Positions 15,064-23,670 are shown, counted from the stretch's first letter. The stretch: DNA of 32,639 bases from Glycomyces dulcitolivorans (GCF_003265355.1 NZ_QFRW01000312.1:1-32639); one strand, 5' to 3'. Made by a program: numbers and translations. The notes: generated by a model from the sequence alone, not told the origin.

Positions 15064-16476
15064 CTATTCGAGGTGCGCGACCGGCAGGCGCACTTCGATC
15101 GCGGTCCCCTGGCCCTCTTCGCTGTCGAGGCTGATCCGGCCGCCGTGGGAGGCCACGATCGAGGACACGATGGACAGTCCGAGGCCGGAGCCGCCGGTGG
15201 CGCGCGAGCGCGACGGGTCGGCCCGGTAGAACCGGTCGAAGACCTTCTGGCGGTGCTCGGCCGGGATGCCCGGCCCGCGGTCGGCGATGCGCAGGACGGC
15301 CCAGTCGCCGTCGGTCGCGACGGAGACGTCGATCGCGGTGCCCGCGGGGGTGTGGACGCGGGCGTTGGTCAGCAGGTTCACCAGGACCTGGCGCAGTTGT
15401 CCCTCGTTGGCCACCACCGTGACCGCCTTGGCCGCGGTGAGGCCGACCGGGTGTGTCGAGTCCGCGACCTCGGCGTCGTCGACCGCGTCCTGCGCGAGCT
15501 GGGCCAGCTCGACCAGCTCGCGGTCGCCGCCGACCTCCTCGTCGAGGCGCGAGAGGACCATGAGGTCGTCGACGAGCTTCGCGAGGCGCGCGTTCTCGGA
15601 GCCGATCCGGTCCATCGCGCGGTCGAGCTTCTCGCCCTGCGCCGCAGCGCCGTTCTGGTACAGCTGCACGTAGCCGCCGATGGCGGTCAGCGGCGTCCGC
15701 AGCTCGTGCCCGGCGTCGGCCACGAATTGCCGCAGCCGCTCGTGCTGGCGGTCCCGCTGCGTGATCGCATCGGTCAGGCGTGACACCATCCGGTTGAGCG
15801 CCAAGGAGAGGCGGCCCATCTCGGTGCGCGGGTCGGCGACCGAGATGTTGTGGTCGAGGCGGCCCGACGCGACGGTCTCGGCGTCGGCGACCATGTGGTC
15901 GACCACGCGCAGGCCGCGCCGGGTGATGATCCACGCGGCGAGGATGCCCATGATCGCCACGAGCGCGCCGGTGATGATGACGGTGCTCGTGAGCGTCGAG
16001 ATCGACGCCTGCACCTCGGTCAGCGGTGTGGCCACGACGAACGTGTAGATGCCGGTGCCGTCGGTGAACTGCTTCGCGTAGGCGCGGTAGGTCACGGCGC
16101 CGTCGGCGGAGGCGACGTTGAAGTACACGTCGGACTCGGGGGTCGAGGAGATGTCCGGCAGCGGCTCGGGGTCGTCGGCGGTGCCGGCCTGCTGCTCGGC
16201 CACGATCTCGCCGTCCGCATTGAACAGCAGCAGCGCGTACGGCGAGACCAGGCCCCGCCCGTCCGGACCGGAGCTGGCGTCGGCGCCGCCGCCGAGGGAG
16301 TCGACCGAGTTCATCCAGATGGTGAGGTTGTTCTCGTTGACGGCCTTGCGAAGCTGGTCGTCGACCTGGACCGTGAGCTTGTCGGACACGATCTGCACGG
16401 TCACGAAGCCGATCACGGCCACGGCGATGATGAGCAGGACCGCCATGGCCGCGGCGATCTTGGTCCTGATCGCCAC
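15064..16476 (-). CDS. Two-component sensor histidine kinase (OmpR-partner type)
   Basis: Membrane sensor kinase, 470 residues. TM1 is about 8-30, an extracytoplasmic sensing domain spans about 31-163, and TM2 about 165-186. HAMP follows, then the dimerisation/phosphoacceptor domain with H-box DAGHELRTPLT (His257). The HATPase has N-box VLVNLLTNARVHT, G1 ADRGPGIP and G2 GGSGLGLSIV. It phosphorylates the regulator encoded immediately upstream. GTG at 16476 lies 2 bp after the regulator's stop, with gcaggag inside the end of that gene, so the pair is one transcript. The sensor domain shows no recognisable ligand motif. It converges with the lectin-like gene at 9 bp distance. Confidence 0.93.
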   Translation of the reverse strand: MAIRTKIAAAMAVLLIIAVAVIGFVTVQIVSDKLTVQVDDQLRKAVNENNLTIWMNSVDSLGGGADASSGPDGRGLVSPYALLLFNADGEIVAEQQAGTADDPEPLPDISSTPESDVYFNVASADGAVTYRAYAKQFTDGTGIYTFVVATPLTEVQASISTLTSTVIITGALVAIMGILAAWIITRRGLRVVDHMVADAETVASGRLDHNISVADPRTEMGRLSLALNRMVSRLTDAITQRDRQHERLRQFVADAGHELRTPLTAIGGYVQLYQNGAAAQGEKLDRAMDRIGSENARLAKLVDDLMVLSRLDEEVGGDRELVELAQLAQDAVDDAEVADSTHPVGLTAAKAVTVVANEGQLRQVLVNLLTNARVHTPAGTAIDVSVATDGDWAVLRIADRGPGIPAEHRQKVFDRFYRADPSRSRATGGSGLGLSIVSSIVASHGGRISLDSEEGQGTAIEVRLPVAHLE

Positions 16477-16478
16477 GG

Positions 16479-17240
16479 CTACTCCTGCGGCGGGCGCAGC
16501 ATGTAGCCGACGCCGCGCACGGTGTGGATCAGGCGGGGGCCGAGCTTGTCGAGCTTGCGGCGCAGGTAGAACACGTACGTCTCGGCCAGGCTCGACTCGG
16601 TCTCGAAGTCGTAGCCCCACACCTGCTTCAAAAGCTCCGATTTGGACACCACGCGGCCGGCGTTCGCCGCCAGGTAGCGCAGGAGCCGGAACTCGGTGGG
16701 GGACAGGTCGATCGTCTTGCCGTCCCGCGTCACCTGGTGCGCGGCCAGGTCCAGGATGAGGTCGGCGACCGAGACCGTGTCGGCGGCCTGGCCGGTGGTC
16801 GCCTCGCGGCCGATCGTGCGGCGCAGGACCGCCGAGACGCGCAGCGACAGCTCCTCCAGGCGGAACGGCTTCATCAGGTAGTCGTCGCCGCCGGAGCCGA
16901 ACCCGTCGCGCAGGTCGTCGGGGGCCGTGCGGGCGGTCAGGAAGATGATCGGGGTCGCGTCGCCGGAGGCGCGCATGCGGTCGGCCACGCCGAAGCCGTC
17001 GAGTCCCGGCATGTTCACGTCGAGGATGACCAGGTCGGGGCGCACCGACTCCACGGCCGTCAGCGCCTCGGTGCCCGAGCGCGCCGCGGTCACGGTGTAG
17101 CCCTGGAACGAGAGGGCTTCGACCAGCAGGTCTGCCAGGCTCTCCTCGTCATCGACGACCAGGAGTCGCGCCGGGGACCCGTCGCCCCGGAGCGGCACCG
17201 CAGGCGGTACGGCACCGGCTGGCCCGCTGGTCGAAGTCAT
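16479..17240 (-). CDS. OmpR/PhoB-family response regulator
   Basis: 253-residue DNA-binding regulator. The receiver domain has acidic pocket DDEE at 30-33, phosphoacceptor Asp74 in VILDVNMPG, and the conserved Thr and Lys in FLTART and LMKPF. A C-terminal winged helix follows: DLSPTEFRLLRYLAANAGRV, SKSELLKQVWGYD, then the wing ending LIHTVRGVGYMLR. The first 22 residues are an extra low-complexity leader. It resembles PrrA/TcrA-type regulators of actinobacteria. It is first gene of an operon with its kinase; its targets are unknown. Confidence 0.94.
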   Translation of the reverse strand: MTSTSGPAGAVPPAVPLRGDGSPARLLVVDDEESLADLLVEALSFQGYTVTAARSGTEALTAVESVRPDLVILDVNMPGLDGFGVADRMRASGDATPIIFLTARTAPDDLRDGFGSGGDDYLMKPFRLEELSLRVSAVLRRTIGREATTGQAADTVSVADLILDLAAHQVTRDGKTIDLSPTEFRLLRYLAANAGRVVSKSELLKQVWGYDFETESSLAETYVFYLRRKLDKLGPRLIHTVRGVGYMLRPPQE

Positions 17241-17409
17241 CCACCGCTCCTAAGTACTCGTGCAAGTCGTCTGTCGGTTGCCCAGCGTATTCCACCGTTT
17301 GCGGCGCTGACAGGGTTCACGACCGTTTCCAGGCGACTTCCGCACCCGCTCCCAGCGGACGTTCAGGATCGGATCGGAGTGTCGGGGCGTTCCCTGCTTC
17401 CCCCTGAAG

Positions 17410-17426
17410 TTACTTTCCAGTAATAT
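17410..17426. promoter_or_regulatory. Palindromic operator overlapping a -10-like TAATAT
   Basis: ttact-ttcc-agtaa (17410-17423) is a perfect 5+5 inverted repeat. Its right arm runs into TAATAT (17421-17426), a good -10 hexamer for the SDR gene starting at 17459. A repressor here would occlude the promoter. No matching regulator is adjacent. The rest of 17241-17458 holds nothing else recognisable. Confidence 0.45.
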
Positions 17427-17458
17427 CAGGGGACACCGAATCTACGGAGGTTAGGGCA

Positions 17459-18310
17459 ATGGAGCCAGCCGTCAGGGCCGACCTGGTCAAAGACCACCCC
17501 CTCAAGGGGCGCGCCGCGTTCGTCACCGGCGCCAGCCGCGGCATCGGCGCGGCCATCGCCGTCGCGCTCGGCGCCGCGGGGGCCAAGGTCGCGCTGTTCG
17601 CCAAGACCGGCGAACCGCACCCGAAACTCCCCGGCACCCTCTACGAGACCGCCAAGGCCATCGAAGCCGTCGGCGGCGAGGCCCTCCCGATCGTCGGCGA
17701 CCTGCGCGACGCCGAAGCCGTCGGCGAAGCGGTCGACACCGCCGCCGCCGCGTTCGGCGGACTCGACGTCTGCGTCAACAACGCCTCCGCACTCGACCTC
17801 ACCGGCATCGGCGAACTCTCGCTCAAGAAGTTCGACCTCATCGCCGGCGTCAACCTGCGCGGCACCTTCGCCTCGATCAGCGCCGCGCTCCCGTACCTGC
17901 GCGGCTCCGACCACGCCCACCTGCTCACCGTCAGCCCGCCGCTGAACACCGACGTGCGCTGGTTCTCCGGCGGCCCCTACACCGCCACCAAGTACGGCAT
18001 GACGATCATGACCCTCGGCGCCTCCGAGACCGAGCCCGGCATCGCCGCGAACTGCCTGTGGCCCAAGACGACCATCGCCACCGCCGCCGTCGAGTTCGCC
18101 CTCGGCGGGCAGCCGATGCTCGACCGCTCCCGCAAGCCCGAGATCGTCGCCGACGCCGCGCTGGCGATCCTCAAGCGGGACCCGAACGCCTACACCGGCA
18201 ACGCGGTCATGGTCGAGGACCTCCTCGCCGAAGAGGGCGTCACGGACCTCGACGGGTACTCGGTCGTGCCCGGCACGACCGACTTCCAGCCGGACATCTA
18301 CGTCGACTAG
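17459..18310 (+). CDS. SDR-family oxidoreductase, HSDL2/citronellal-dehydrogenase-like
   Basis: NAD(P)-dependent short-chain dehydrogenase, 283 residues. The Rossmann signature TGASRGIG is near 24-31 and NNAS near 105. The catalytic Ser is in LLTVSPPLN and Tyr-xxx-Lys in GPYTATKYGM. The insert VALFAKTGEPHPKLPGTL after beta-2, the WPKTTIATAA segment and the YTGN near the C-terminus are hallmarks of the HSDL2-like subgroup, which acts on fatty-acyl or terpenoid-type substrates. ATG at 17459 follows ggaggttaggg. It is a single gene whose stop codon shares two bases with the stop of the convergent membrane-protein gene. The true substrate is unknown. Confidence 0.9.
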   Translation: MEPAVRADLVKDHPLKGRAAFVTGASRGIGAAIAVALGAAGAKVALFAKTGEPHPKLPGTLYETAKAIEAVGGEALPIVGDLRDAEAVGEAVDTAAAAFGGLDVCVNNASALDLTGIGELSLKKFDLIAGVNLRGTFASISAALPYLRGSDHAHLLTVSPPLNTDVRWFSGGPYTATKYGMTIMTLGASETEPGIAANCLWPKTTIATAAVEFALGGQPMLDRSRKPEIVADAALAILKRDPNAYTGNAVMVEDLLAEEGVTDLDGYSVVPGTTDFQPDIYVD

Positions 18311-18750
18311 AGGCGCGGGTGGTCCTCGTCGGTGAGGAGCTCCAGTTCCCGCAGCTCCTTCTGGCGGCGCTCGCGCACCTGCTTGGGGATGCCGTAGGCG
18401 ACGACGGCGCCGCCGGCGGCGAGGACCACCGAGAACACGAGCGGCACGGCGCTCCACCCGGACCGGTAGGTCTCCCATTCGCCGAGTTCGGCGCAGGCGC
18501 CGAGGACCGTGTCGCCGTCGGCGTCGACGGTCTCGCACAGGTCGGTCGGGGCGACCTGCTCGCCCCGGTAGACCAGGACCCGCTCGTCGTCCGGCATCGC
18601 CGTCAGGAACAGGACGACGGCGAGCGCGAGCGTCACCGTGGCGGTGACGACCGAGGTGAGCGGCGAGTCGGGCAGCGACAACCGCCCGCGGCGCTTCGGG
18701 CCGTCGGGGCCGGTGAACTGGCTACCCGGGCCGTACTGGGGGCTGAGCAA
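18307..18750 (-). CDS. Small two-helix membrane protein, unknown function
   Basis: 147-residue protein not matched to a known family. A polar, Pro/Gly-rich cytoplasmic N-terminus (about 1-30) is followed by TM1 (SVVTATVTLALAVVLFLTA), a 55-residue extracytoplasmic loop with two cysteines (TDLCETVDADGDTVLGACAE) that could form a disulfide, TM2 (PLVFSVVLAAGGAVVAYGI), and a charged tail (KQVRERRQKELRELELLTDE). TTG at 18750 is taken as the start, with gaagagg upstream. It lies 51 bp downstream of the MFS gene on the same strand and may be the last gene of that operon. Confidence 0.7.
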   Translation of the reverse strand: MLSPQYGPGSQFTGPDGPKRRGRLSLPDSPLTSVVTATVTLALAVVLFLTAMPDDERVLVYRGEQVAPTDLCETVDADGDTVLGACAELGEWETYRSGWSAVPLVFSVVLAAGGAVVAYGIPKQVRERRQKELRELELLTDEDHPRL

Positions 18751-18801
18751 CTCGGGCCTCTTCTCGCGAGCGGCGGCCGGACCTCGGCCGTCGCTTCGAT
18801 G

Positions 18802-20070
18802 CTAACGCGCAGCTCGTGCGGGCACGGTCCCCGCCGCTGCCAGATAGTCGCCCCGGACACGGCGGCCCGCCGCGAACCACCACACCGCCCCGAACGCGGC
18901 CGACAGCAGGCCGGTCGCCGTGCCGAGCACGGTCAGGCCCGCCCAGCCCAGGGCCGCGCCGAGGGCGGCGAGCGAGAGGCGCGACATCGCGTTGTACGTG
19001 GTCAAGTGCACTGAGGTGACCCGGCCGCGGAACTCGGCCGGAACGGTCTCCAGCAGGAGCGTCGTGTCGAGGGCGATGATCATGCCGCTCGCCAGGCGCA
19101 TCACGACCAGGCACGCGAGCGCGCCCGCCAGGCCCGGGGCCAGGAAGAACGCGGCCCAGCCGAGGCCCTGCACGACGTAGGCCAGGGCCCAGGCCGGTAG
19201 GTGGAGCCGCCGCGGCAGGCGCCCGGCGAAGATGGTCGCGGCCAGGACCGCGAGGCCGTCGCAGGTGAAGGCGACCGCGACCGCGAGGGACCCGGCGCCG
19301 AGGTCCTCGACGATGCGGCCGCTGACCATCACCGTGTAGCCGCCGCCGATGAAGCCCCAGGCGATCCCGATCCAGATCACCGAGTGCGCGAGCCGGTGCC
19401 GCCGGGCCGCCGCGAAGCCCTCGCCGACGCCGGAGGCGAAGGACCGCAGGTGCGCGCGCAGGCCCGCGTTCGGCATCCCTGCCCAGGTCGGCTCCGGTGC
19501 CCGGACGCGAGTCAGGACGGCAAACGCCAGTGCCGTGAGCGCCGCGGCGACGCCGATCGCACCGGCCGGGGACCACACCGAGACGAGTCCCGCGCCGACC
19601 GCGCCGACGACGATCATCGCGCCGTTCACCGACCCGATCGCCGCGTTCGCCCGCTGCCGCAGTTCTGGTTCGGCCACGCTGTCTTTGAGCACGCCGTACA
19701 GCCACTGCTGGCGGGCCGGGGCCCAGAACGCCATCGCCGTGCCCTGCAAGGCGAACAGCGCCGCGAACACCCGCAGGTCCCCGGCCTGACTGGAGAGCGC
19801 CATGCCCGCGGCGGCCGCCGCCTGCACGCCGGCCGAGCCGAGCGCCAGGCCCCGGACCGGGAGCCGGTCGGCGGCCAGGCCCGCGACGGGCATGAGCAGC
19901 AGCGCCGGGAGCGTCCCGGCCAGCTGCACGAGTGCAAGCCGGCCGGTCCCGGCCGCGGCGAGCACGTGGAGTGCGGCGGCGATGTTGAGCATCCACATGG
20001 CCGCGGACAGGAAGGCGCCCGCCAGCCAGAGCCGGCGGGCGTCCCGGTGCCCGAACAGGCTGCGCCTCAT
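18802..20070 (-). CDS. MFS transporter, exporter-type
   Basis: 422-residue major facilitator with about twelve helices, resembling the EntS/MFS_3 exporter group. LFGHRDARRLWLAGAFLSA opens TM1. A LMPVAGLAADRLPVRGL loop takes the place of the motif-A region between TM2 and TM3. FRGRVTSVHLTTYNAMSRLS near TM10 is typical of this subgroup. ATG at 20070 overlaps the stop of the QueA-like gene (ATGA), so its translation depends on the upstream enzyme gene. The coupling suggests it exports, or gives tolerance to, whatever the SDR and QueA-like protein make or modify (inference). Confidence 0.88.
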   Translation of the reverse strand: MRRSLFGHRDARRLWLAGAFLSAAMWMLNIAAALHVLAAAGTGRLALVQLAGTLPALLLMPVAGLAADRLPVRGLALGSAGVQAAAAAGMALSSQAGDLRVFAALFALQGTAMAFWAPARQQWLYGVLKDSVAEPELRQRANAAIGSVNGAMIVVGAVGAGLVSVWSPAGAIGVAAALTALAFAVLTRVRAPEPTWAGMPNAGLRAHLRSFASGVGEGFAAARRHRLAHSVIWIGIAWGFIGGGYTVMVSGRIVEDLGAGSLAVAVAFTCDGLAVLAATIFAGRLPRRLHLPAWALAYVVQGLGWAAFFLAPGLAGALACLVVMRLASGMIIALDTTLLLETVPAEFRGRVTSVHLTTYNAMSRLSLAALGAALGWAGLTVLGTATGLLSAAFGAVWWFAAGRRVRGDYLAAAGTVPARAAR

Positions 20071-21077
20071 GCGATCAGGTGCACGTCGCCGAACTCGTGC
20101 CACAGGTACCGCGCGTCGATCGCGGCGGTGTAGGAGTCGCGCAGCAGGCCGGTCTCGCAGATCGCCTCCAGCATCGACAGGTGCGTCGAGCGCGGCTCGT
20201 GGAAGCCGGTGAGCAGGCCGTCCACCACCGTGACCGGTTCGGCAGTGGAGATGATCCGCTCGGTGTGGCCCGAGGCGGCCTCGACCAGGCCGTCCTGAGC
20301 GGCCGTCTCCAACGCCCGGACCACCGTGGTGCCGACTGCGATGACGCGCCCGCCCGCGGCCTTCGTCGAGTTGACCACCCGCGCGGTGTACTCGCCGACC
20401 TCGAACCACTCCGGGTACGGGTCCTCGTCGCTCTCCAGCGACGCGACCCCCGTGTGGAGCGTGATCGGGGCGATCCCGACCCCGGCCGACACCAGGCGCG
20501 TGACGATCTCGGGCGTGAACGGCCTTGCCGCACTGGGCATCTCGGCCGAACCCGGCACCGTGGCGAACGCCGTCTGGTAGGCGCTCAGCGGCCACTGCTG
20601 GTCCACGTAGGAGTACCGGATGGGCCGGCCGTAGCGGGCCAGGTAGTCCGCGACGGACTTGACCGGCGGCCGGGTGACCCACAGCCGCTTGCCGAAGCGC
20701 CGCTCCAAGTAGAGGTGCACGCCGCCGGGCAGGTCGAGGGTCCGGCCGATGACGTCCCCGAGGTAGGGCTTGTCCTTGTCGCGCAGCTCGACCAGCCACG
20801 ACCCGTCGGGCCGCACCGACGAGAAGTGCACGCGCAGGCCCTGCCGGGTCAGGACCGCCGCCGGCATCGTCCCGGAGTTGTTGACCACCAAGAGGTCCCC
20901 GGGGCGCACGAGCGCCGGGAGGTCCTCGAAGTGCTGGTGGGTGATCTGCCCGGTGGCCTTGTCGGTCACCAGCAGCCGCACGTCGGAGCGGCCGGTGCCG
21001 CGGACTTCGGCGGGCCGGCGCGCCTCCAGGGCGGCGTCGAGCGCGAACGCGAACGGCTCGGTCAAGGTGGTGCTCAT
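20067..21077 (-). CDS. QueA-like protein (S-adenosylmethionine:tRNA ribosyltransferase-isomerase family), divergent
   Basis: 336 residues, near the length of QueA (about 350), which transfers the ribosyl of SAM onto 7-aminomethyl-7-deazaguanine in tRNA. Family features: LVRPGDLLVVNNSGTMPA, the FxxL-GD region (KPYLGDVIGRTL), YQTAFATVPGSAE, TLHTGVASL, GGRVIAVGTTVVRALE, GLLTGFHEPRSTHLSMLEA and the terminal RYLWHEFGDVHLI. However, the otherwise near-invariant APTAGLHF motif reads MPSAARPF, and the GTFQPVxxxxxxxHxMHSE region reads SLESDEDPYPEWFEVGEY. The substrate pocket is therefore changed. No queuosine genes (tgt, queC-F) are nearby. The gene sits between an SDR and an MFS gene with 4-bp overlaps on both sides. 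The family is certain; tRNA modification is doubtful. Confidence 0.88.
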   Translation of the reverse strand: MSTTLTEPFAFALDAALEARRPAEVRGTGRSDVRLLVTDKATGQITHQHFEDLPALVRPGDLLVVNNSGTMPAAVLTRQGLRVHFSSVRPDGSWLVELRDKDKPYLGDVIGRTLDLPGGVHLYLERRFGKRLWVTRPPVKSVADYLARYGRPIRYSYVDQQWPLSAYQTAFATVPGSAEMPSAARPFTPEIVTRLVSAGVGIAPITLHTGVASLESDEDPYPEWFEVGEYTARVVNSTKAAGGRVIAVGTTVVRALETAAQDGLVEAASGHTERIISTAEPVTVVDGLLTGFHEPRSTHLSMLEAICETGLLRDSYTAAIDARYLWHEFGDVHLIA

Positions 21078-21790
21078 TCCCCGGTTCCCTTCTCGGAGGC
21101 GCCGCCCGCGGCGAACGCCTTGGCTTCGTAGCGGCCGCTGTCGGGCCGCGCCTCGACGAGCCGCACGATCGCGGCCGCCGCGTCGGCGGGGTCGCCGGCC
21201 CCGGCCGCTTCCGCCTCACCGACCGCGTCGGCGAGCATCCGCGTGCGCATCTCGCCGGGGTCGACCGCCCAGACGCGCACGTCCGGTTCCTCGGCGGCGA
21301 GCACGTTCGAAAGCTGGTCGAGCGCGGCCTTCGACGCCCCGTAGACGCCCCAGGTCGGGTACGGCCCGGTCGCGGCGTCGGAGGAGATGTTCACGACCGC
21401 GCCGCCGCGCTCGCGCAGCGACGGGAGCGCCAGCTGCACCAGGTGGATCGGGGCGCGGGCGTTCAGCTCGAACACCTCGGGCCAGCGGTCCAGGTCGGAG
21501 TCGGCGAGCGTCGGCAGCGGCGTCTCGCCGAGCGTGGACGCGTTGTTGACGAGCAGGTCGATCCGCCCGTCGGCGAGGGCGATCAGCCGCTCGCGGTGCC
21601 CGGCGTCGTAGGCGAGGTCCCCTGCGAGGTAGGACGCCCCGAGCCGCGCCGCGGTCTTGGCGAGGCGCTCTTCGCCGCGGGCGGTGAGGATCAGGTTCCA
21701 GCCGTCGGCGGCGAGGCGCTCGGCGAGGGCCTCCCCGAGGCCGGCGGTCGCTCCGGTGACGACGGCGGTGCGCATTCGTTCAGTGGTCAT
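21074..21790 (-). CDS. SDR-family oxidoreductase, first gene of the QueA-like operon
   Basis: 238-residue NAD(P)-dependent short-chain dehydrogenase. The cofactor motif is TGATAGLG (about 12-19), structural NNAS near 80, catalytic Ser in VVNISSDAATG and Tyr/Lys in WGVYGASKAAL. The DPGEMRTRM segment after beta-6 is typical of classical SDRs. ATG at 21790 is used; ATG at 21775, just before the first beta strand, is an alternative and neither has a strong ribosome site. Its stop overlaps the QueA-like start (ATGA). It is divergent from the GAF kinase across 123 bp. The substrate is unknown. Confidence 0.9.
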   Translation of the reverse strand: MTTERMRTAVVTGATAGLGEALAERLAADGWNLILTARGEERLAKTAARLGASYLAGDLAYDAGHRERLIALADGRIDLLVNNASTLGETPLPTLADSDLDRWPEVFELNARAPIHLVQLALPSLRERGGAVVNISSDAATGPYPTWGVYGASKAALDQLSNVLAAEEPDVRVWAVDPGEMRTRMLADAVGEAEAAGAGDPADAAAAIVRLVEARPDSGRYEAKAFAAGGASEKGTGE

Positions 21791-21913
21791 GCCGGAAACG
21801 CTATTGCCGGGACCACACCCGCACATCGGGCCGAAGTCGCGGTAGTCCCGGTCCGCAGGTCCTAAGACCAGCGACCGAGACGCGGCGGCCCCGTTCCGGG
21901 ATAGATTCATGCC

Positions 21914-23047
21914 GTGACCGCCTCGCATTCCGATCCCGCAAAGCTGCTGCACGAAGTGTCGGCGGCCGTCGGCGCGATCACCCGGCACCTGTCCGTCCAC
22001 CAGGTCCTCGAAGTGATCGTGTCCTCCGCGCGGCGCCTGGTCGGCGCCGACTACGCCGCGATCGGCATCCCCGACGACGAGGGCGGCTTCGCCGAGTTCA
22101 TCACCGACGGCATCGGCGAGGAGCAGCGCCTCAAGATCGGCCCGCTCCCGCGCCAGCACGGCATGCTCGCGGCGATCCTCACCGAGACCGAGCCGATCCG
22201 CCTCGACGACCTGCGCCGCGATCCGCGCTTCCGCTGGTGGCCCAAGGCCCACCCCGCGATGACCGCGCTCCTGGGCGTCCCCATCCTCGACGGCGACCAG
22301 ACCCTCGGCATCGTCGTCCTCACCAACGACCTCGGCCGCCCCGGCTTCACCGAGGCCGACACCGAGCTCATCGAACTGCTCGCCTCGCACGCGGCCATCG
22401 CGATCACCAACGCCCGCCTGTACGAGCGCAGCCGCGAACTCACCGTCGTCGAGGAGCGCAACCGCCTCGCCCGCGAACTCCACGACGCCGTCATGCAGCG
22501 CCTGTTCTCCCTGCGGCTGTCGGCCCGCACCGCCTGCAAGCTCCTGCCCGACCACCCCGACGCCGCCCGCGACCGCCTCGAAGAGGTCGAGCAGCTCGCC
22601 GCCGAGGCCATCGCCGAACTGCGCGCCGTCATCGTCGAGCTCCGGCCCGCCGACCTCGACATCCACGGCCTGGTCGAGACGCTGCGGCGCCACGTCACGC
22701 TCCTGGACCGCCTCCACGACACCAGCGTCCACTTCGCGGTCCGCTCCCCGGTCGACCTCTCCCGCGACGGCGAGGTCGAAGTGCTCCGCCTCGTCCAGGA
22801 GGCCCTCGGCAACGCCTTCCGGCACGCCAAGGCCCGCAACGTGTCCCTCACGATCGAGTCCGAGCGCATCACCGTCGCCGACGACGGCCGCGGCTTCGAC
22901 GCCGACGAGGCCGCCACCCGCGGCCTCGGCCTCCTGTCGATGCGCGAGCGCGCCAAAGCCCTCGGCGGCGACCTCGTCCTGACCACCGCCCCCGGCGAGG
23001 GCACCGTCGTCGCCCTCCTCCTCGACACCGAAAGGGACGGCCGATGA
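21914..23047 (+). CDS. Soluble GAF-domain sensor histidine kinase (NarX/DevS type)
   Basis: 377-residue cytoplasmic kinase without membrane segments. A single GAF domain spans about 30-170 (VGADYAAIGIPDDEG...MTALLGVPI...GIVVLTND...). HisKA_3 follows, with phosphoacceptor His190 in ERNRLARELHDAVMQRLFSL. The compact HATPase domain has EALGNAFRHA, VADDGRGF and GLGLLSMRERA. This is the layout of DevS/DosT-like kinases but with one GAF instead of two; heme or redox sensing cannot be confirmed. GTG at 21914 is the start. The stop overlaps the ATG of its response regulator, giving a coupled pair. Confidence 0.93.
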   Translation: MTASHSDPAKLLHEVSAAVGAITRHLSVHQVLEVIVSSARRLVGADYAAIGIPDDEGGFAEFITDGIGEEQRLKIGPLPRQHGMLAAILTETEPIRLDDLRRDPRFRWWPKAHPAMTALLGVPILDGDQTLGIVVLTNDLGRPGFTEADTELIELLASHAAIAITNARLYERSRELTVVEERNRLARELHDAVMQRLFSLRLSARTACKLLPDHPDAARDRLEEVEQLAAEAIAELRAVIVELRPADLDIHGLVETLRRHVTLLDRLHDTSVHFAVRSPVDLSRDGEVEVLRLVQEALGNAFRHAKARNVSLTIESERITVADDGRGFDADEAATRGLGLLSMRERAKALGGDLVLTTAPGEGTVVALLLDTERDGR

Positions 23048-23670
23048 CCGACCCGATCCGCCTCCTCCTCGTCGACGACCACCCCGTGGTCCGCCGCGGC
23101 CTGCGCGGCTACCTCGAACTCGAACCCGACTTCGCCGTCGTCGGCGAGGCCGGCGACGGCGACGAGGCCCTGAAAGCCATCGACGACCTCGACCCCGACG
23201 TCGTCCTCCTCGACCTCAAGATGCCCGGCCTCGACGGCCAGGGCGTCCTCGACCGCCTCGGCCCCGACCGCGCCCGGCCCCGCGTCCTGGTCCTCACCTC
23301 GGCCACCGACGCCGAACGCGTCCCCGCCGCGATCACCGCCGGTGCGGCCGGCTTCGTCTACAAGGACATCGACCCCGACGCCCTCGCCAGCGCCATCCGC
23401 ACCGTCCACTCCGGACAGCTCCTGCTCTCCCCGGTCGCCATGCGCGGCCTGATGAACGGTTCCACCGGCCCCGCGGCCCCCACCCTGACCCCGCGCGAGA
23501 GCCAGGTCCTCGGCCTCATCGCGAAGGGCCAGACCAACCGCCAGATCGCCCGCGCCCTCGGCGTCTCGGAGAAGACCGTCAAGACCCACGTCACGAACCT
23601 CCTCCGCCGAATCGGCGCCGCCGACCGCACCCAGGCCGCCCTCTGGGCGGTTCGCCACGGTATCGGATGA
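23044..23670 (+). CDS. NarL/FixJ-family response regulator
   Basis: 208-residue partner of the preceding kinase. The receiver has DDH at 11-13 and phosphoacceptor Asp57 in VVLLDLKMPG, with Thr in VLTSAT and Lys in GFVYKD. A LuxR-type HTH spans about 145-208: LTPRESQVLGLIAKGQTNRQ, then IARALGVSEKTVKTHVTNLL. ATG at 23044 overlaps the kinase stop codon. Its target promoters are not identifiable here. Confidence 0.95.
   Translation: MTDPIRLLLVDDHPVVRRGLRGYLELEPDFAVVGEAGDGDEALKAIDDLDPDVVLLDLKMPGLDGQGVLDRLGPDRARPRVLVLTSATDAERVPAAITAGAAGFVYKDIDPDALASAIRTVHSGQLLLSPVAMRGLMNGSTGPAAPTLTPRESQVLGLIAKGQTNRQIARALGVSEKTVKTHVTNLLRRIGAADRTQAALWAVRHGIG

Noticed and set aside
21858-21869. ggtcctaagacc palindrome before the GAF kinase as a DosR/DevR box
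   Set aside because: The arms (GGTC/GACC) do not match the GGGAC/GTCCC consensus and flanking bases are unrelated; it may be a weak operator, but the DosR assignment is unsupported.
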